NCBI RefSeq assembly: GCF_901709675.1
Contig: NC_051095.1
Span: forward strand, 8,335,956 to 8,399,955
Direction: 5' to 3'
DNA from: Syngnathus acus
Taxonomy: Eukaryota; Chordata; Actinopteri; Syngnathiformes; Syngnathidae
Length of the DNA: 64,000 bases
How positions within the stretch are numbered: position 1 is the stretch's first letter; the number at the start of each line of letters is the position of its first letter. A program made the translations under genes and the position numbers. The notes under the pieces were generated by a model. That model worked only from the letters and a program-made list of their open reading frames with translations, was not told the origin of the DNA and searched no databases. Positions 22,438 through 33,564 of the stretch are shown here, one piece after another.

Positions 22438-25400
22438 GTTCGGGATGTGAGGACTCGGTCGTGGACCCAATTCAGTCGGAAACACAGCAGCAGAGGACTC
22501 GGGAGGATGCTGGTGCGTCGTCTGGCGCCTGCCTGCCTGCCTGCTACACTGCACTTCGAGCGTGTGCAAGCCAGCTCCTCACAAGTCGCCCCCCACCCAC
22601 GCATGCACGCACGCACACACACACACACAGACACACACAGACACACACACACACACACACACACACCACGCACGCCACAAAGGATGTCGAGATGATGCTC
22701 TTCGCGCTTTGCGTGACATTATACAACTTTTGTACACAAAGAAGTTACACTTTAAACTGAAAATACCTGTGCTGCGCTTGACGTTGAAAAGTACAACAGG
22801 ACGTGCGTGACGTCATTCCAAAGCCTAGACAGGCCTTTAAAGACAAGCAAAGAAATACAGTAACAGGCTTTGAAAGTGTAGGCGTTGGATAGTGAAAGCA
22901 CCTCAGAGGGTACGTGAGAGCTTAAAATACAATTTAAACGTAGCATCCAAACAATGAAAGATTTGAAAAAAAAAAAAAAGACCTTGGTGACAAAAGTTCA
23001 CTTGTTGCCACCGTGAATGACAAAAATGCTCAGTCAAGCACAGGCGGGATTAAGTGTCTATCTCCACGACATGCCAAAAGACTCAGCTCAGTACAACTAG
23101 ACAATAAAGGTCATCTTGTCAGTTTTCTTTCTCACTATATTTTCAGATGATATAGCTTCAGTTTCTCTGTTTATTTGAAATGAGTGAAATGAATGATTTT
23201 CTTTTTTGAATTTGTACCATGAACCCAACGGAGGACATTGTTTCTTGGCTGAAAAACGATTTCACGCAGGGTACACGTGGCTGAAAATAGGTTGAGCACC
23301 ACTGCACTAAAACAAGGGCAGAAAGTCACATTCATCATCATTTCAGGAGCCAGCGGCTGCATTTCATTTCTATTTCATTTCCTTCAAATAAAAATGACAG
23401 CAAGTCGGACGAGGAGTGAACAACCGGGACACCTCCTGTCCAAACGGGCTGTACAAAGGCCTTGAGCACAAAAGTGTGCACATCCCGGCATCTCAACAGG
23501 TGAACGTGGAAAAAGCAAAAGGGAGTCTGGGATCAGAACTGTCTTTGGATTTCTGCGAGGCTTTGAAAGAGTCGAGGGACCGTTTGTAAAAACTTCCCAA
23601 CCGCGTTTGTCAATATGGGCGCGTCTCACAAACTGCAATTGTACTGGGAAGAGGAGGTGAGCCTCTGATTTGTCGATGTCGCTACCACATCTACTCGGGT
23701 GTAAGGATCCGTTCGGGGTCCTAATACGTTTGATGACATCGCATGCGGGGGACCCCAACCTGCCCATCAATGGCGCTTTTGCACTATTGCGCAAGATGAA
23801 ATCAGCAGCGGAGGCGTTTGTCAGCTTGGTACGGACCATTCAGTTCAAGGACAACTTGGGCCTTGTTTTCTACTTTTGGGCGGCCCAATCCGGCATGCCT
23901 CTTTGCAAAGCTGCCCGCGTGCCTTTCGTGCGGAGACGTTGACAGGTCGCTACAATGTTTCCACGTGCGGCTCGCGACGAACGCTCCCGTTTCTCCACAA
24001 CGCCGCCGATTCAAGGTCACACAGTGAGATGTTTCACTTCAGACGCAAAGACGGATACTTTGATACTTTTAAATACTGAATTAAAAGGACAGGGCAGGAA
24101 CAAGCTTTCCCCGGAAACGAACTCACGTCTCTTGCATGTACAGGCGCAACACGCGTCTAAATGAGAATGTGTGCCCCCTCCCTCCCTCTCGCCATTTTAC
24201 CGTCAAACTGTTTCTTTGTTTCTTTCGCAGTTATCTGTTGAGAACATTCATCAAATTGTTACTCTGAGACATTTCCAGGCATGTGCTACATGTTCACATA
24301 ATGAATAGAAGCAGTCGTAAACACCTGTGTCCCTTTTTTTTTTTTTTATAATAGTAGCTCACACACGCCCACCAAAACATGCAGATACACAGATATAAGT
24401 AGACATCACTCAATTGTTGGTGGAAACATATGATTTCTTATTGTCACTGAAGGCAATACAACTTATTGAATGCTTTCTGAAACGTTCGCTTAAAAGGCAT
24501 AGTTGCTCAAGCCATCTCTCAATGGTTTGTAAAAGAAAGAAAGAAAAATGTGACAAATTCAACAAAGAAGAAGAAAAACACGACAAATTCAACAAACAAG
24601 AAGAGGCCTAAACTTTGCTAGCTTAAGAGGCTGGGAATTCGGAATTATTCAACTCGGATTGTCCCAGTTCTGACCTCAAGAGTGGTGCAACTTTGACTAG
24701 TCAGAGGTCTGAAAAGTCCGACTTTTAATCTTCCTTGAATGCATCATCGTGTAAATTGTAAATTACTTGCTCTTTGTTTTGTTTTATCCTTCTTCTGTTT
24801 TGCATGTAGTTTACAATTTTTTAAACAGACTTTTTTTTTTTAACAATTACTTGTGTGTTGAGAAATTAGAGTGAACATTTCAGGACCTGGTTATTAAATA
24901 TTCACTATCATGTGATTTATCATCACTGTAATTGTGTAAACACCTTAATCATTCCAATTACTTTAATATTGTACCATAATGATTTATTTATGACAAATTG
25001 TGGACTGTCTTACTGTATGTTCATCTATGCCAGCGATGGTAGTGAAAGACAACAATTATTGCAATGTTCAACTGCTGGCATAATGAACAGGCACATATTT
25101 TTCCATAACGTAAATCATTATTACAACAGTAAAGTAGATAGAGACATTTTCGTTAGCTGGTATGTAGTGTGATTATTCTCCCAAAAAGATTTATGGGTGT
25201 TTTAGTGTATTTGATGACAAGAAGCATTGCACACGCTGTTAGTGCTTCTAGAGACTTACAATAGTAAAGAACATTACAATACAGTAAGGTGCATGTAAAA
25301 TAGCTTTTGTATATTAAAATAAGACAACAGAAGATACATGGAAACATTCACATCATTATGAGCAATTATCAATTATGCAACAAGCTGAGGTATGTTCTAT

Positions 25401-26079
25401 TTGTCTGTTACAAAAAGCTAGTTTAAATTGAAGACAACTTCAGAATGTGAATGACATCTACGTATTTTAAACTGCCTGCTTTTTTTAAAGGTATTATGTT
25501 GTTCATAAAAATAAAAAATAAACAGAAAGGCAAAACATGATTGTAGTCCTGGCAAGGGCAACTCCAAGCAATTTCAGTCAATATAAACAAAATCTTCATA
25601 TAACTGGACGATATTCTTCTTTTCGCCAACCAAATAAATACAATTCACTTTTTTTTTTTTTTTTCAAACTGCACTTTTACAACATTGCCTTTTAGTTGAA
25701 GGATTTAAAGTTAAGGTTGTTGTAGTAGTAGCAGTAGTAGTAGTACACTCTATGGATGTTTAGGAGATTAAGCCAAAAGCAACTGAATAAAACATGAAAA
25801 CAAAGACGTGAATTCCGACTACATTATTCAGTAATTTGCATACTGTGGTTCATGGCCAACAACCTAAAAAAAATGCATTCAAAATGAACTGTGTGGTAGT
25901 GTAAACAAATTACAGCAAGTGAAAATCATAGGACACTTATTTTAAGGACTAATGACATTTACAATTATAAATAACAGAAAAATTCTGTAGAGGTCACTGG
26001 TTTTGTTTGCTTGAAGTTCATTTCTTCGGCTCCACAGAGTAAGGCATTCATTGTAGTGTGATGGAATTAAAGGAAAACA
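22438..26079. other. Interval between the lectin gene and hs6st2
   Basis: The lectin promoter and 5' leader should lie just above 22437. A CA microsatellite is at about 22613-22666. The segment 23380-24060 is more GC-rich and has overlapping open frames on both strands that I do not recognise. Duplicated words (gacaaattcaacaaa) occur at about 24551-24596. The part next to 26080 is AT-rich and probably contains the hs6st2 3' untranslated region. No RNA gene was seen. Confidence 0.5.
22608..22667. repeat. (CA)n microsatellite upstream of the lectin gene
   Basis: An interrupted AC array (acgcacacacacac... with acag interruptions) lies about 170-230 bp above the lectin start codon, in its probable 5' leader or promoter. 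Confidence 0.9.
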
Positions 26080-27777
26080 TTATTTCCACTGCTCCACATT
26101 GTCCATGTAGTCCTCCATGGTGCCGCTCTCATCCATTTCCCACCAGTCTGGGAGGAGCCCATCAGAATCCACACTCTCGTCTTCCTCAGCTTGTTCTTCC
26201 GGGTGATTCTCGATCGCAGGGGGACCCCGTGTCGTTTTGGGTTGGCGTGCTTGCTTCGTGGTAAACCTTCCTCGGAGCCTCCGTCGCTCCTGCTGCCGCC
26301 TTTCCCTGGCCTGCCTGCGCTCCCGCTGCCGTGCAAACTGGAAACGCTGCAGAAAGAGATCTCTGGCGTACTCATATAGTTCCACGTCCCAGCGGTTGAG
26401 CTGGCGAATTCGCCACTGAGTCTCGGCAGGGACGTCCACGCCGGAGGCCCGCGTGCCATTAAGTTGCGTGAAGGGAGCGATGAAGGCCAAATCGAAGGTG
26501 CGTTCGAAGAGGTACTGGGTTTTGCGTTGGTATTCGGTAAGGCCGTAGAAGGCCATGCCGCGCAGGTTGCGCTTGGCGCTTTCCAGGAGCACGGCCCAGC
26601 GCTCGTCCTCGCTCATGGCCGAGACGTTGTAGCAGCCCACCAGGCTCAGGTCGGCCAGCATGCGCGTCTGCCGGTTGTTGGCTAGGTTGTAAGGGCAGTC
26701 GGTGAACTCCTGCAGGGAGCAGCCCGACCAGTCGTCGCCCGGGTAGCAGCTGGGCAGCTCGGACGACGTCGGCGAGCGGCCGTCGCACACGTGGAGGGAG
26801 GCCTTCCAGGTGGCACCCCGCTGGACGTGACGCCACTCGCTCAGGTAGCGTGATACCGGGTCTCTCAGGATGGTGATGTAGTAATAATTCCGCCTGGACA
26901 AAGAAGAAGGTATATAAAATTGGACCTTGGAAAAAAAATTGCATATTACATTAAAATAAAATCACAAACGTGAGGGGGGGGGGGGGGATTACATTATTGT
27001 AGCGAAAGGTCAAAGAGGAATCAACAAAATATTACGGTAGTTTGAAGGTGTAAGCAAAATGCAACCAGGTAATTATGCATTTTGCTTAAAAATTGTAGTT
27101 TCTTTTTCAATAGTTGTACAGGTTAGAGATCACCAAAAACTTTTGAAATGATTTGGTTTCATTTTTTATGTCACAAAAGAGCATTATATGGTATGACCAG
27201 ACTCCTTGGCCTACCTCTGCACGGTCTTGGGTGCCTCGCGAGAGTCCATCCGCGACGGGACGCAGCGCGTCAGCTCTGTCCAGTCAGCATGGAGGCCACA
27301 GCTCCAGCCGGTGGAAAACCTGGAGAAGAGCCACGTCTCTTTCTTGCCTGGTCGGTAGCAAGTGCACTTCTTCTGGCCAGCGTGGCACTCGCACGGCCTC
27401 TCCAGCTGAATGTTACGCACCAGGTGTCGGCCGAACGTGGTGCCGCCCGTCTTCTGGATGTGCAAGAACACTATGACATCATCTCCCTTTATGTTGAAGT
27501 CCACGGCACGGTTGAGGTCCGCCTTGGTGAAGTTGAAGCGGGGTATAAAGCGCATCAAAGCGCCGTCCTCTGCGATGTACGGATCCCGTTTCCCTTGGAT
27601 GTCACCATCACCACCGTTTTGGGAATCCGTGGTGGTGTGAAGCCAAGACCCCAGCTGGTGGAGCATCTGGCACTCTGTACGGCTCGGACAAACATACTGG
27701 ATCATGATAATGCCGAAGATCAATGCCATGAGCAGGACCACCAGAAATCTGTGGTGGCTGCTGGACTTTTCATCCAT
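26080..27777 (-). CDS. hs6st2: Heparan-sulfate 6-O-sulfotransferase 2
   Basis: Two exons, 27777-27215 and 26893-26080 (stop TAA), give 458 residues. This is a type II Golgi enzyme that moves sulfate from PAPS to the 6-O position of glucosamine in heparan sulfate. A short cytoplasmic MDEKSS start precedes one transmembrane helix (about 11-28). The 5'-phosphosulfate loop is LHIQKTGGTTFGRHL (about 105-119) and the 3'-phosphate element is LRDPVSRYLSEW (about 197-208). Both are intact, as are the family blocks FSRFSTGWSCGLHADWTELT and DCPYNLANNRQTRML. The tail is basic and then acidic, and ends DYMDNVEQWK. The MDEK start, VRNIQLE and WKASLHVCDGR favour HS6ST2 over HS6ST1 or HS6ST3. The C-terminal tail differs in length and composition from the mammalian one. 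Paralog assignment is from memory, not a tree. Confidence 0.93.
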
Positions 27778-28690
27778 TTTTCCAGGGTTGAGCAGAAGGA
27801 CCACTCATCAGAACCGGCTCGAAGGATAAGCGAACAAAGCAGCCCCGACAAGGCCCCAGAAAGCATCAGGACACAAAACATGAAACCGTAAATCCTAAAT
27901 CTCAAGAAAATGTCCAGGATAGGATAAGGACACAGAAAGAGCAAATCCAGCTGCAGTTTGGATTGTTACATTTGCTTCTGTGCCAAGCAGAACGAGGTCG
28001 TTTTCTTTGTGCTTTTCAATGAATGCTTACACCCTACCCTTCACTTTTGGCCATATTTTGAATCTTTTGTACCCATTTGTACGTACTTCGTTTTTACTGT
28101 GTTCGATGACCGCACGCGGGTGTCTGATTAAGTCGATCTGCAAAACAACACCGGAAAACGCCTCGCCTGATCATTGAAATGAGAGACAGCTCCCAAATTG
28201 AAATATTTTTCTAAAGGCTTCGTGGATCGTGGGAGAAACGAGGCGACGACCACCACCACCAAACAATAACATGCAGTCCATAGCGAGCTAGGTAGCTAAC
28301 GCTTACTAGCCTCGTCGGATAAAACACCACATATTCGCATTTCTCGTGCAATCGTATCCAGGGATTCCACAGCGTCGTCGTCGTTCACGGTGTAGCGTTC
28401 GTTCAATCCACAAATGCATAAAAATGACTTCTTGTTATTCGTCGTAAATCAAAAGGTGTCCACTGGCGACGAATCGATTCTTGACCTTTCTTCACAGCAG
28501 CCTTGGCGTTTGAGTTCGGCGTGAAATGACGTCATCTTCGTTAAGCGCAGTCATGGTCAGACCAATGGACACAAACACAAGACGTCCTCATGACAATTCG
28601 TTCGACATTCTAGATGGCATAGAAGTCCGTTATACGCGTTGACATAGAACTAGTCTTTGAATAACCTTAGGGACGCGCATTAAGTTCATC
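27778..28690. other. Upstream region of hs6st2
   Basis: No coding exon was recognised. The segment contains a CpG-bearing stretch at about 28180-28420 that may be the hs6st2 promoter and leader. Confidence 0.4.
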
Positions 28691-28763
28691 GCCGAAATAG
28701 CTCAGTTGGGAGAGCGTTAGACTGAAGATCTAAAGGTCCCTGGTTCGATCCCGGGTTTCGGCA
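28691..28763 (+). tRNA. tRNA-Phe (anticodon GAA)
   Basis: The 73-nt cloverleaf is complete. The acceptor stem gccgaaa pairs with tttcggc, with discriminator A. The D-arm is ctcagttgggagag. The anticodon loop ctgaaga has GAA at 28724-28726. The T-arm is ctggttcgatcccgg. The internal polymerase III boxes are intact (A box tagctcagttgg, B box ggttcgatcc). A short T-run starts at 28765. CCA is not encoded, as expected for a nuclear gene. It appears functional and stands alone in this window. Confidence 0.97.
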
Positions 28764-29996
28764 TTTTGTTTAGGCTGTTATTCTTTGTGTACTGTTGTCA
28801 TTTTAAATTTGGCAACATTTAATCTATTATATTATCTTATCATATCGCTCTCGCCATCTCTCTCTCTCGCTCTTAGAATGGCGAAGATATGTAATCATGG
28901 ATTTTTTTTGTTTGAAATAGATTTTTTTCCCCTTAAGCTTCATTTCAAAAAGATGGCCAATAATTTTAATTCAGTGGCTCTCAGTACTGCTGTGATTTAA
29001 TCTGCGTATAACAATACAATAAAAGCGAAAACATCCGTGAAATCGATTTAAATGGTTGCTCTGCGTTTAAAAGACTGTCCTTTAAACATGTCCGTGACGT
29101 CAGAGCGCTACGTCATTGGTGTAAGGAATAATGTTAAAGATCGTTTATCTTCGATCAGATGATCTACTCAAACGAAATGAGGAAAATATAGGTCATGTAC
29201 ATACACGCAAATAGAAGTGTAGGAAAAAAAATCATTTTTAATTCATGTATTTTTCTACAACAGCTTTCACCCAGCAAAGAAAAAATATCTTCATGGTGTT
29301 GACTATTGAGTTGTTGGGGTATTATTTGTATTTGAGGAGGGGGGGGGGGGGGGGTTGACCATTCATGAATACTACATTAAATCATCAGCATTTCTGATAA
29401 GTATGATAATCAGAGATGTCAAAAGTATTGATGTTCATTACTTAAATCTCAGTTATTTATTGCACGTGACAAACATTTTTGTAAAGATTTCAGTGAGGGT
29501 CGTGACAAACATGAGTTGCATTCACGGCCCATATAAAATGATGCAGCGAGCCGGATCACGCCTGACTTGTGTGCAGGCTGGCCGCGTGGAATAGATTCCC
29601 GCCGATTCAGCTGTTCTAACAGTGTACGCTGCCTGGTCATCGTAATAGTGAGCAAGATTGTATTCAATATTGTTTTGCGCTTCTTGGTTTAAAATGTTGA
29701 TGTGGATTAAATTAAATGGGGAATACTGTTTTATTTACAGTATAAGTGGATACGAGTGAGATGTCTTCTTTCGTTATTGATGTCTCTGACTCTCTGAAGG
29801 TTGCGTAAGAGTTGAAATTTTGAGTTGAGCGCACGTCGTCTGGTCTCCGCCCTTGCTCGGAAACTATCGAAGTGTACCAAAGCGCTTTCCAAACTATTGA
29901 GAAACTATTTGCTCGCGAAACAAATCGAAGCATGTACTGACTTGAATCTTTTCGCTGCATTTCGCTTTCCACCTCGTATTATCGCCCCCAGCGGAC
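28764..29996. other. Interval between tRNA gene and tmem179-like gene
   Basis: No exon was recognised. A 16-nt G homopolymer is at 29339-29354. The last 200 bp contain the tmem179-like promoter and leader. Confidence 0.45.
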
Positions 29997-32139
29997 ATGG
30001 AGTTGGACCGGCGGCTGTTGCTGGCTCACTGTGCCGCTCACGCCCTCTCCATGGCGGCGGGCTTGTTGGTGGTCGTTCCGATGGCCCTCAACGGCTCCGC
30101 TTTCAAAGGCCGCTGCGCGCTCTTCTCCTGCGGCTACTGGAGGACGGAAGGGCCGGAGCAGGGACCGGAGCCCGGCGAGCGGGAGGAAGGGGGCGTCGCC
30201 AGCCTGGTGGTGCAGCAGTGGGGTCCACCGGCGGCCTGCCAGTTCGCCACCTTCGTGGGTATTTTCACGGTACTGTACGGGGCCGCGCAGGGCTGGAGGT
30301 GCCTCTTCTACCTCCACGGACGACATGACGAGTAAGTGCAAACGCCACGTAAATAAACAAGCGTGGGCTGTGTTAAACGTGTTGCAAGCGAAAAGAGATT
30401 ACTGTCGATGGCACACTTCAGTGACCCAGTTATGCTTCCACTGATTTAGTAGCACTGCATTAGGGGGAATGACTTGACTGCACCGTACCTTTCTGCTCTG
30501 GATTTATCAAATGTACTGCATAACATCATCGATTGCAAGTGGCCCATAAAAGATCCATCCATTTTCAACACCACTTAGATTCAGTGTTGCGGTGTCAGCC
30601 AGTCACAGTCATCGTGACAAACAACTAATCGTACCTACATGCACACCGCCATTGAGTGTAAATCAATCCCATGCTGCCCGCACAAAAGTCATGCAAGTGT
30701 AGCCCGGCCAACAGCATCAGCGACTCCCATGAAAGATTTGAAGACCAAATGTATTTTCAACCTCAGAAGCAGCGCTTGGACACTAAAATGTCCATCTCTA
30801 TACCAATTTCTAATGGTTACGAGAATATAGTCGTGTTATTTTCCAAAAATAAACCATCTTAATCTTTATAAAGGCATATTTCTTAGAATATAAAGTCAAA
30901 GTCATGAATATAATTTTTGTCCTAACGCGAAATAGTAATATGATGAAATTAACAAGTCACAAGTCATTTTAGCAAGTCTGCATTACAATTTTATCTCATC
31001 ATATGTTTGCCTTTTATACTTTTGGGGGGGGGGAAAGTCTATACTCTCTCCAAAAAATTATGTATTCCTGCAGTATTGTGTATCATAAATAACTTGCTGT
31101 TTCTCCACTCAAAGTGTATTGATGTTAATTTCTTGAAATTCTCTTGTGCATGTTTCTTGCGCAGCACTTTGTTTTCATCCTTCCTGACGGTGCTGCTGAG
31201 TACATGCATGTTGTTCCTGTCGGGCGGTGCCAGCGTCATCTTGTCCCTGGGCCTCGCCTCCTGGTGCGACACGGTGACCAACAACAATACGCAACCCTTC
31301 AGGTGGATCTCACACTGTGGTCTTTTATCGTTATTATTGTTGTTATCTGCCAAAACCAAAAGTCTTTTGTTGTTTTCATTTGTTGATGTCCAGTTGCGCA
31401 GAGTCCCAGTCAGTTCCGCTATATCTGGATGTGGACACATCGTCTTTCTACGCGGAACTTAGTCTGGCGGAGGTAAGGCGCTCATTGACACATAATGGTG
31501 GACCACAGTGGAGCATTTTACTGCTGAAGATGAGAGCTACAAAGATTTGGATTTAAAGATCAATTACAGTGTAAATATTGACTAAAATGTTGAAGTACTT
31601 CTGTATGAAAGAGACATTTTATCAAGTTACTGAACTTGATTGGTTTCACAATGTTTGCACGCTCAATTGTGACTGTGTAGTTAATTTATATCATGGTACT
31701 GAAAATAGATGGATCGATAAATGGGAAATGATTACTGCTAGTCCCCACTAAACATCTGAAGCCGCCAAACTGAATGCAACCCAACTCAGTTGGCAAAACA
31801 ATCTAGACCTAGCTATTTATGGGAATGAGGTCTGTTTGTGTTCTAAACTCTGTCCTAGATTTGCTCAGAGTTGCCTACTTTTTCTCCCTGTTTGTCCATG
31901 AATGACTCATACTGGATTACCCTATATTTGAGCAAATCTTGTCTTTGTGCTAGGCTTCGCTCTGGTTTGTGACGCTGCTGTGGTTGCTCCAGTCCGCCCT
32001 GGCCTTTATGCGTCTGTACCACTCGCACAACGGACCCTGCCTCTTACGGGAAAAGGAGCTTCTTTGGAGGGATGCTCCGTTGGAAGGCTCCCCCTCGACA
32101 TCCCTGTATTCCCCAGAAACCCCCACCATCATGGTCTAA
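29997..32139 (+). CDS. tmem179: TMEM179-family four-pass membrane protein
   Basis: Four phase-consistent exons, 29997-30331, 31165-31302, 31394-31472 and 31954-32139 (stop TAA), give 245 residues. Human TMEM179 is of similar length. Four hydrophobic segments are visible: about 8-30, about 88-106, about 115-145 (long, FLTVLLSTCMLFLSGGASV onwards) and about 187-208. Family marks are NGSAFKGRC after the first helix, QQWGPPAACQF before the second, ASWCDT after the third, and SFYAELSLAEASLWF before the fourth. The molecular role is not established to my knowledge. These marks match TMEM179 better than TMEM179B, although the neighbouring hnRNP U-like gene recalls the human TMEM179B locus. An AATAAA at 33051-33056 is a candidate polyadenylation signal. 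A lineage-specific paralog is possible. Confidence 0.85.
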
Positions 32140-33564
32140 TGCCCTAAGGAGCCCTTGAAGGGAGCTGACAGTTTTTTTTTTTTTTTTTTTTTTTTTTGCA
32201 CATATGATGTGTAAACTCACTCATGAAGTTGCGTCTTAAGGTCCTGTTTGTTTCTCTATACAAATAATGTATTATTACATTAATGTAGCTCTGCATGGAT
32301 TTGCAGAATCACATATAATCACTGTTAGCGTCAGTATGGACAAATACAGTATATTTATAGGAAAACGGCCAAATGGTTTTGTGGCACCAACCATTTAGTC
32401 CAGAAAAACAACAGTTAGCCTACAGTCTTATGGTTTACTATATTTTTTAATGCTATACACTATTCATACCACTAGCTAGAAGATGATGATCTTCCTAGCA
32501 TTCTATGTAATGTGCATGGTTATTTACTGAACAGTTTGCACTTTTTGTCTACTGGTCAGGTAGAATTTGTGTGGTTTGATGTTCACATGTAGCACTAAGA
32601 TGCTTTTACAGTGGGGCATGTAACGTGGTGAGAGTGACTGAGCCACGATGTCTACAGTGAAACTGCATGAATGTGAGTGTGAGCATGAATCCTCTTCCCC
32701 GCCCTCATCGACCAAAAAAAAAAAAAAAAAAGCACAACTGTCCGTGTCTCTGCTGGTGTAGATTTTTAAATTATGATGCTGTCTTTGTGGATGCGACCGC
32801 TGTAGATGATATTACAGATCAAACTGTCCACGCTGAAGTTTGAGTGGAACCCAAACAGGTCTGCCGAATACCAACTTTGCTGAGAAACAAATGATACGAA
32901 GTCGTTGTGATGACACAGAGGCAGCGGAGTTAGAAATCCGAAAAAAGCCACAATAGCAGTTTGTCACTTTTTGGACTTGTAATTTTGGAAAATTATAACC
33001 AAAGTGCTTTCTACCTCTTGTTCTTGTGTTCCATAATATTACTGTTTTTGAATAAAGAGCTTGTCATTTTCGGAGAAGTGCGTGGCCTTACTGATTTGTC
33101 AAGTAATACAGCTACTGATCTCAATACACCAGAATATCATGGAAATCTTCTATTTCACTAGATTTGATGATTATGTGGATGGTTGTTCGTCGATGGATGG
33201 AAGGAAAAAATAACGGAACTTTACTTTCAGAACATCCCAGTTATTTTTTTTAGCAATTAGTTGAATAAAGGATGCCGCCATATAAGTGAATTTGGCTAAT
33301 AAAATAAATAAATACTCAACGTGGAAAACGTGTCTCTTGCGATCAATTTTGACTGACAAAATGTATTTACGTTCACTGTTGCTAGGTGGCAGCAAACCTT
33401 TTAAACGTGTAAAATCTGCTCCACAGAAAATACGAAGAAGTAAAGGCGACTTGTGTCAGCCAATCAGGTGCCGAGGTTTCATATTGAACCTTTGTTTTGG
33501 TCCGCGGAGTCTGCAATTTCTCCACAACTATAGCATTCCACCTCAACTTTTGTACCCGGTAACG
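32140..33564. other. tmem179-like 3' region and spacer
   Basis: A poly-T run is at 32172-32197 and a poly-A run at about 32714-32731. AATAAA at 33051-33056 probably ends the tmem179-like transcript. The hnRNP U-like promoter should lie in about 33300-33560. No separate gene was seen. Confidence 0.45.

Noticed and set aside
26464-26944. Open frames on both strands across hs6st2 exon 2
   Set aside because: They are shadows of the GC-rich hs6st2 coding exon.
29825-30444. Alternative plus- and minus-strand frames over tmem179-like exon 1
   Set aside because: They are shadows of the GC-rich exon. Only the frame starting at 29997 joins downstream exons with conserved family motifs.
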